A stretch of 64,000 nucleotides of DNA, from positions 30,305,067 to 30,369,066 of the forward strand of contig OX359245.1 in the NCBI GenBank assembly GCA_947179485.1. Direction: 5' to 3'. Below are positions 58,591 through 64,000 of the stretch, piece after piece (position 1 is the stretch's first letter; each line of letters starts with the position of its first letter). The stretch is from Allacma fusca (taxonomy: Eukaryota; Arthropoda; Collembola; Symphypleona; Sminthuridae). The translations under genes were made by a program, and so were the position numbers. The notes below the pieces were generated by a model. That model ran no database searches, was not told where the DNA came from, and was given only the letters and a program-made list of their open reading frames with translations.

Positions 58591-59286
58591 GGAAAACCAA
58601 AACATTAAAAAAAAAATAAGTAATAAGGAATTACGAGAATTATGCAGCACTCATTACCTACACACACAACACCAGCCGCAAATATTGTACACACAAAGGG
58701 ATATGACACAAAAATAAAAATAAAACTTGAAGTGTGCACTCACGAGTGGGGAAAAAACACGCAAGTAGACGGAGATGGAGTATGAAAAAATGGCGTTTAC
58801 CAAATAGTGGGAACAGCAGCGTCGAATGGAATGACTGTGTGACACGGAGAATGGGAAGAGAATGAGTGAGTGAGAGGGAGTAACATATAAAGGGGAGTAG
58901 ACTGCCGGAGTGGACCGTACGTACAAACAACCCTAAAGAAGGGAAGTGTAAGGGGAGCTGGAACGTGCCGCATGTAAAAAACGTAAGCAGCACTGCGATA
59001 CGCATAACTCGTACGTATGGACATTTTGCTGGCCATATGTATATGACGGAGAAGCCGTATATAGTCAAACACAAATTACTCGGACGGTTATCGTGTAATT
59101 ACATAAGTTTAATGACGGAAAAAATGGAATATTACGAGACAATTATAATAAAATACGTAATGGGTACTGCCGACACTTGCTAGGTGGCGCCCGGAAGGCA
59201 AATGAAAAGATTCAGCAACCTCTCTCAAATACACAAAAATATGCTGAGAGAAGTGAGAGAGGGAAAAAAAAAAAATATATAATGTG
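58591..59286. other. Spacer between the two paralogous ORFs
   Basis: A minus-strand open stretch (58,658-59,074) is pyrimidine-rich with low coding character; it is probably intron or 5' UTR of the downstream ORF. Nothing else is seen. Confidence 0.5.
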
Positions 59287-60375
59287 TTATTTTAGAGGCG
59301 ACAAATTAATGCAGGAGTTTTCCGCCGCCGACGTCGGGACATCAGTCTTGATCCCTGCCACCGATTCCGCCGGAGAGGACCGGACTGGAAAATGTTTGAC
59401 GCCCAATTTCTCAAAGAGCGCGAAGGTCTCTGTGTAATGGTCGGGGGGAATGGAGACGTTGCCGTGGTAGAGGAATTGCCAGAGAAAATTCAGAGCTTCC
59501 GGAGAACAATCCGGCCATGTAACAGCATAGACGTCTGGGTGAGTTGATGGAGTGGTACCCGCCAATTTCGCCTGTAGGAATGGAGATTGGGCAACCAGCA
59601 CCAATCGGTGAAATTTTTTGGAATAGCCGCCCTGAACGTTGATGGTGACCTCAGGGACTGTGTTTCCCATGAGAGTAAAAAAATCGGCTGAGAATCTGGT
59701 GGAAGATCCAGTATTGGGCTCAGTTTCGGGAATGGATTCCAAAATGGTGGTTTCCCGCCATGGGGTAGCAGGATCGGATTTTTCCGACAGAAACTTTTCG
59801 GTCCGGAACACAAGATGCTGAAGACGGGACAAGCGGTCTTGAAGGGTGTTCAACGCAAGGTCGCTGGCCGGCGCGTCGGAACAATCTCTCTCCAAGTGGC
59901 AGGAAGAGGCACAATTTAGACAAAATTGCGCGGGGAGGTCACGTTGTTGTAACGTAAGGATGCGTGTCAAAATAACAAAACGGGGCCAGCCGGGGTCTCC
60001 CATGTGATTCCGGAGAATCTCGAGATCCGTCAAGATTGCCTCGGTCGTATAGGTGGGATCGGTGGGGAGGTCGATGCGGACGTCCATTACCCGGACCCCA
60101 AAGCGGATATGAGAATTCGTGTCGAGCAAGCGGAGATAGAGTCCCATCCACTCTTCCCTGTAGTGTTGCAGTAGGTGGTTGGAGGGACAAATGGTGACGA
60201 GGTGATGCTGGACCGAATGGAGTAAGTCGGAACACTCCGTGGGACATTTGGGATCCGCTCGCTTCAGGAAGTGCGGGTGTTGTTGAACCCGATCGAAAAT
60301 CTTGCGTTGCAACAATGTATTGCAAAGCCGAGATGGTAGTACGGGGGTACCTTTCCAAAGGACCTGTTGCGCCAT
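59287..60375 (-). CDS. Zinc-knuckle plus BTB/POZ protein within element 3
   Basis: 362 codons from MAQQVLWKG; the ATG follows a possible acceptor (TTTTTAAGATCAG). Residues about 45-150 form a helical domain shared with the next ORF. C152, C155, H160 and C165 make a CX2CX4HX4C zinc knuckle (FCLNCASSCHLERDC), as in retroviral Gag nucleocapsids. Residues 241-330 are BTB/POZ-like: EVTINVQGGYSKKFHRLVLV, FLYHGNVSIPPDHYTETF, FEKLGVKHF. BTB domains dimerise and recruit Cullin-3 or co-repressors. A Gag-type finger fused to a BTB domain is unusual. It lies between a long Pro-rich ORF and the 3' LTR of a putative retroelement. The frame is intact, which argues for function or youth. Role unknown. Confidence 0.75.
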   Translation of the reverse strand: MAQQVLWKGTPVLPSRLCNTLLQRKIFDRVQQHPHFLKRADPKCPTECSDLLHSVQHHLVTICPSNHLLQHYREEWMGLYLRLLDTNSHIRFGVRVMDVRIDLPTDPTYTTEAILTDLEILRNHMGDPGWPRFVILTRILTLQQRDLPAQFCLNCASSCHLERDCSDAPASDLALNTLQDRLSRLQHLVFRTEKFLSEKSDPATPWRETTILESIPETEPNTGSSTRFSADFFTLMGNTVPEVTINVQGGYSKKFHRLVLVAQSPFLQAKLAGTTPSTHPDVYAVTWPDCSPEALNFLWQFLYHGNVSIPPDHYTETFALFEKLGVKHFPVRSSPAESVAGIKTDVPTSAAENSCINLSPLK

Positions 60376-61759
60376 ACTGATCTTAAAAATAATAAAGGGT
60401 TGTGAAAAAGCCTCGAGTAATTGTAAGGAAAGTATAGCGGAGAGCTCCGTAGGTCAAAGTCCTATAATGATAAAATACGCAGAGACTTACGTTCCGTAGA
60501 GTGTCTGTAAAAGTTTCAGAATAGAGCCTAGTAGGAGAGTCCGAAGGGAACAGAGTGACAGTAGTTAACTCGGATGGAGAGAGAAATTGGAGACGTCCAC
60601 TAGATTGTGAAGGTAAGTGTGTAATGAAATATAAAATGGACGGAGGGGTCCAGGAGGACCAGACTTGTGGTATAATTTGTGTAGGATATTTCCTCGTAGG
60701 ATTTTACATAGAGAGGTACATTTGACTAAAGATAAGGATATATTTGTGTGATCGACTCAGGTAGTGATAGGAGGTCAAGTGCTGACAAAAAGTAGGATGA
60801 CCGGTGGTATCCTTGAAGGTTGAACTGATAAGTTCTTTTTAACACGGAAAGGAAATTCGCGATAAGGGCCCTGAGTTTCTGTGGGCTCCTGTATGGACAG
60901 GAAAATTAGTGATGGTGATAGTCACAGATAGGTATTCAGGTTTGAATAAAAATCAAATGGTAAGTAGGAATGTGGTCGTTCCTCTCTCTCTCCCCTAACA
61001 GGAAGGACGGGCCCACCGTCACACCGTTCAGGACTCTATTTGACTGAAGGTCAAGGTGAAGAAAGGAGAAACCCTTCAAAGAGAAAATTGTGGAAATGAA
61101 AGGAAGGATGACGCCGCTCGCTTATCGTACATAGCGAGGGTCATTTATGTGACACCTATACGGGAGGCCGTAGGATAGCTACCAGCCGTTCGTAGTAGTG
61201 TAAATGTGTGTGTGTGTGCTGAACAAAAAAAAAAAAATGAATGTAAATAATGAAATATATACGTACAATATTTGGATAGGTATAGTGGGCTATAGTGGAG
61301 CCCTATTTATGTAGAGCCTTGTGCTCGTTAGACTAAGAAATTAAGTGTTCGCAATTTAGTGGAACAAAGATAGCGACCGCCTAGCAAGGAGGAGTCAACC
61401 CCGACGGGGGTATATAGATTAAGTAATGTATGGGAAATATGGACACATCAGGCACTCACGTTCGAGCTATGTATCATATCGGTGTGCGCCCATGTCATTT
61501 TGGAGAAATGAGGGACTTTTTAATAATAAAAAAAAAATGACCTGTAAGCCCGTAGGCCGTTGTAGGTAAACGCAAGCAGCGGGGACGTTGGAGGACGTTC
61601 GACCAGCTCACCACATTACAACACAGGCGCGCGCTCAAATGAAGATCGGAGGGGACGTGTGTAAAAATGTGGAAGGGATTAAGGAATGTAAGTATAATAT
61701 ATAAAAAAAAAATAAAACCTTACAGATGATTCCCGATACACGGAATCAAGTTCTGAAGA
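60376..61759. other. Spacer between the Pro-rich ORF and the BTB ORF
   Basis: No ORF of note. A strong donor CATCTGTAAGG lies 38 bp after the upstream stop (minus strand, at about 61,723). With the acceptor near 60,378 it could define an intron of about 1.35 kb that places the BTB ORF on the same spliced transcript. A short TGTGTGTGTG run lies at 61,205. Confidence 0.45.
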
Positions 61760-64000
61760 TTATTTACGACTCGACTGAAGCCTTTCTGGGGGCTTCCGGT
61801 TCCGACTCGGATATCTCCTGCTTTCAGGAGGACGAATGTCGGAGGAGCCCGGACTTTGCGAAAAGGATTTTTTCGCGACGGCAGTGGAGGCTTTTCGGGG
61901 AGGTACTGTCGTCCACCCAAAATCCTCGGTTTCCGTCTGTGTAGCCTGGCCCATGATTGCTGACTCCTGTGGCACCCTCTTTGATGGGGTTGTGCTCCGG
62001 AGTCCCGGCAATTTTGAAGGGCGAGGAATTTCCTCATGAGAGCCCTTTATGGAGACCCTATGAGTGACCGGTGGCACCGGCAAAGGTCGTGGTACCTCGG
62101 GGGGCGGTTTTTCCGCCAACACCTTTGGCACCTTCTTTTTGATGGGGAGCAGAGGTCTCCCTGGAAAGTGTACTACGGGTGACACACCCAATCTGGTCGG
62201 TGGCACCGATGGTAATTTTTCGGGAACACCCGATCCTTCCCCTGGGTCGGGAAAGTGTGCGTCCCGCACAGTGTGTGTACCTATTGGACCGTCCGTGGGA
62301 ATTCCTGCAGGAATAAACAAAGATATCCCCGAATTAGTTTTTTTAATGGGTAAGGGAGCCAGACTTGTAGGACATATAGGGTCCCGTGGGCTCAAGAATG
62401 GGTTGACGAGCGGGATGTCCCCTATGGTGACATTCCCGCCAATCAAAGATTTGTGTGGCAGAGTATGGGAGAGAAGGGAGATATTAGATACAGGGATTTT
62501 AGATGGGGTGAGAACGGTCCCCTTAGGAGACCTAAACAAATCTAAAATAGCATGACCCGGTCGGGAAGTAGGATCCCGGAATTCCCCAACACTGGGAATT
62601 TTCGGAAGAGACTGATCACCTTTACCCTTCACAACCTCCGCAAATGATCGCTGAGAGGTGTTACCCATACTTAAGTCGGTGACCTCACCACCCGCGTGTG
62701 ATGGCGCAACCGAAGCTGCGTCGGAGTTTACAGTGGGCCGTTTATGGTTCCCCAGAACGGAAGTGTCGGAGGAGGTGCCTGCGGCCCGTCTGCGTTGTTT
62801 TCTCAATTTCTTTTTCTGCTTCCGCAGGGTGACGGAGTCCCTAGCGGAGTGTAAGCGGGATGGTGTCGCTTCCTCCGTAGCCTCGGAGGGTGGAGGAGGT
62901 ACAGCAGGTCGTAAAGTCGGCGGCAACCGATACGGAGAGTAATCCATCCGAGGCGGGGTCAATGGTAATTGCTGTTGACCTGTAGGCGTAAAAATTAAAG
63001 GATGATTAGTTATTTCCTTAGGGCTCGACCTTCGGACGGGACTTTTGTCCTCAGCAGGGGAAATTGGAGATTCCTGCAAAGAAGAGAGACCATGAGCATG
63101 ATTAGTAGGTTGATCTGATTGCGACCGAGACAAGTTATGGGAGGACGAGTGAAATACCCGAGATGGTATAATCTCGGAAGCTTCTGGAGGCCCTAAAATA
63201 CCATGGGAAGCCGTAAACATTTCGGAGCTCTCGAGAGTCTCCAGAATGTTTGACGACTTGTCCGGACTGTGGGGCGGAGGCGATCTCCGGGAATTTCCCG
63301 GGAAGGGAAATTCGAAAGGCTGAAGACAGACAGAAGGGACGGGTGCAACCTGCTCGAGTTGTTGAAGAACAACTTCACAATCAGTCGGGCCTGTGGGTAT
63401 GATTTTATAATCAATACTCGCAGGAAATGGGTAATCATTGGAAGAGATTGTGGGAGTGGGACCCGGTTGATTGGGGTCAGCGAAGTAAAGTTCTTCAGCA
63501 CTCCGGTTAAAAACCGGAGGGATATAATTGACGGGCTTAAAACTAATACGCCCCGGAGTCACGGACCTGACCGGAGGCTTTGCCGTCATGGCACCGGGAA
63601 ATGGCGGAGCCATAATATTTTGGTCACAGGTAGCGGAAACATTGGAGAAACAAAAGGGTGTCGTTTCAGTGTTAAGAGGGGTAACGTGAGCCTGAGGATC
63701 GGATTTTACGGTAAATCCTAACGGAGAGTGGGGCGATAAAGACGGAGGCAGTTCCGGACCGCTGTCCCGTGTATCACCAGAATAAAAATTCGCTACTGGA
63801 ATTGACGCGTCTATTAACTGTGGGGCATCGGTGGGGCTAGGGATGTTGGTTTCCCCAGTCCGGTCAACAACGGTGGTTGGAGACGGGAAGGTAGTGGGGG
63901 GAGCCGAGGGAAGCAATGCGCCCACCTGCGGAAAAGAATTAGGCGACCCTCCTAGCATATTATAAAAATGAGTGATGTGATATACAGGGGTAGGATTACC
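61760..64000 (-). CDS. Long proline-rich ORF of element 3, open at the window edge
   Basis: At least 746 codons. The frame stays open through 64,000, so the Met at 63,958 need not be the start. Pro, Ser and Thr dominate. No folded domain is recognised except short motifs: a basic patch RKQKKKLRKQRRR, an SFAEVVKG segment as found in some retroelement ORF1/Gag proteins, GWTTVPPRK, and a C-terminal RRYPSRNRKPPERL of the sort that ends many retroelement polyproteins. The codons are well kept over 2.2 kb. It may be the disordered tail of a Gag-Pol that begins outside the window, or a separate accessory protein. Confidence 0.65.
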   Translation of the reverse strand, partial: GNPTPVYHITHFYNMLGGSPNSFPQVGALLPSAPPTTFPSPTTVVDRTGETNIPSPTDAPQLIDASIPVANFYSGDTRDSGPELPPSLSPHSPLGFTVKSDPQAHVTPLNTETTPFCFSNVSATCDQNIMAPPFPGAMTAKPPVRSVTPGRISFKPVNYIPPVFNRSAEELYFADPNQPGPTPTISSNDYPFPASIDYKIIPTGPTDCEVVLQQLEQVAPVPSVCLQPFEFPFPGNSRRSPPPHSPDKSSNILETLESSEMFTASHGILGPPEASEIIPSRVFHSSSHNLSRSQSDQPTNHAHGLSSLQESPISPAEDKSPVRRSSPKEITNHPLIFTPTGQQQLPLTPPRMDYSPYRLPPTLRPAVPPPPSEATEEATPSRLHSARDSVTLRKQKKKLRKQRRRAAGTSSDTSVLGNHKRPTVNSDAASVAPSHAGGEVTDLSMGNTSQRSFAEVVKGKGDQSLPKIPSVGEFRDPTSRPGHAILDLFRSPKGTVLTPSKIPVSNISLLSHTLPHKSLIGGNVTIGDIPLVNPFLSPRDPICPTSLAPLPIKKTNSGISLFIPAGIPTDGPIGTHTVRDAHFPDPGEGSGVPEKLPSVPPTRLGVSPVVHFPGRPLLPIKKKVPKVLAEKPPPEVPRPLPVPPVTHRVSIKGSHEEIPRPSKLPGLRSTTPSKRVPQESAIMGQATQTETEDFGWTTVPPRKASTAVAKKSFSQSPGSSDIRPPESRRYPSRNRKPPERLQSSRK

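Noticed and set aside
58658..59074. 138-codon minus-strand ORF between the BTB ORF and its paralogue
   Set aside because: Pyrimidine-rich, low coding quality, several alternative frames equally open. More likely an intron or leader.
61836..63721. Plus-strand ORFs of 94-163 codons
   Set aside because: All are antisense to the long proline-rich ORF and mirror its GC-rich codons.

Overview
The window looks like arthropod nuclear DNA: AT-rich, genes split by many short GT-AG introns, a single-copy Aurora-type kinase, a secreted CRAL-TRIO protein, and heavy loads of LTR retrotransposons and hAT-like DNA elements. A springtail (Collembola) or another small arthropod would fit, but the sequence alone does not fix the taxon. 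All gene models below were built by hand from the bases, checking splice-site phase exon by exon.

Layout. 1-11,100 holds a decayed FLYWCH/Mutator-like transposase gene split by a complete, very young Ty3/gypsy-type element (1165-9928, minus strand). That element landed 4 bp into a splice donor. 11,510-12,840 carries a hAT-like non-autonomous element and a 14-bp minisatellite. 12,900-44,020 is a tandem cluster of genes that I recognise as relatives of FUT8 (core alpha-1,6-fucosyltransferase), all on the minus strand. Three copies (20,529-23,081; 33,865-37,007; 41,261-44,020) have intact 8-exon reading frames of 437, 437 and 436 codons before the stop. Two copies keep only the last three exons and two keep only the first two exons. 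The cluster is riddled with insertions: a second LTR element lacking protease and most of RT (13,870-20,003), nested hAT-like elements with 8-bp target duplications, a foldback element and a pogo-like MITE.

44,000-55,000 is the quiet part: an Aurora kinase (46,435-48,474, plus, 7 exons, 357 aa), a small coiled-coil ORF, a long gene-poor stretch, and a 5-exon secreted CRAL-TRIO (Sec14-like) gene (53,248-54,815, minus) with a good TATA box.

57,389-64,000 appears to be the 3' part of a third LTR element on the minus strand, running off the right edge. A 328-bp LTR-like sequence and a polypurine tract are followed inward by at least three unusual ORFs. One carries a CCHC zinc knuckle plus a BTB/POZ domain, one is a shorter paralogue of it, and one is a long proline-rich ORF open to the window edge. 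No reverse transcriptase or integrase is visible in this 6.6 kb. This, and the mosaic FUT8-like cluster, are the two places where something undescribed is most likely.
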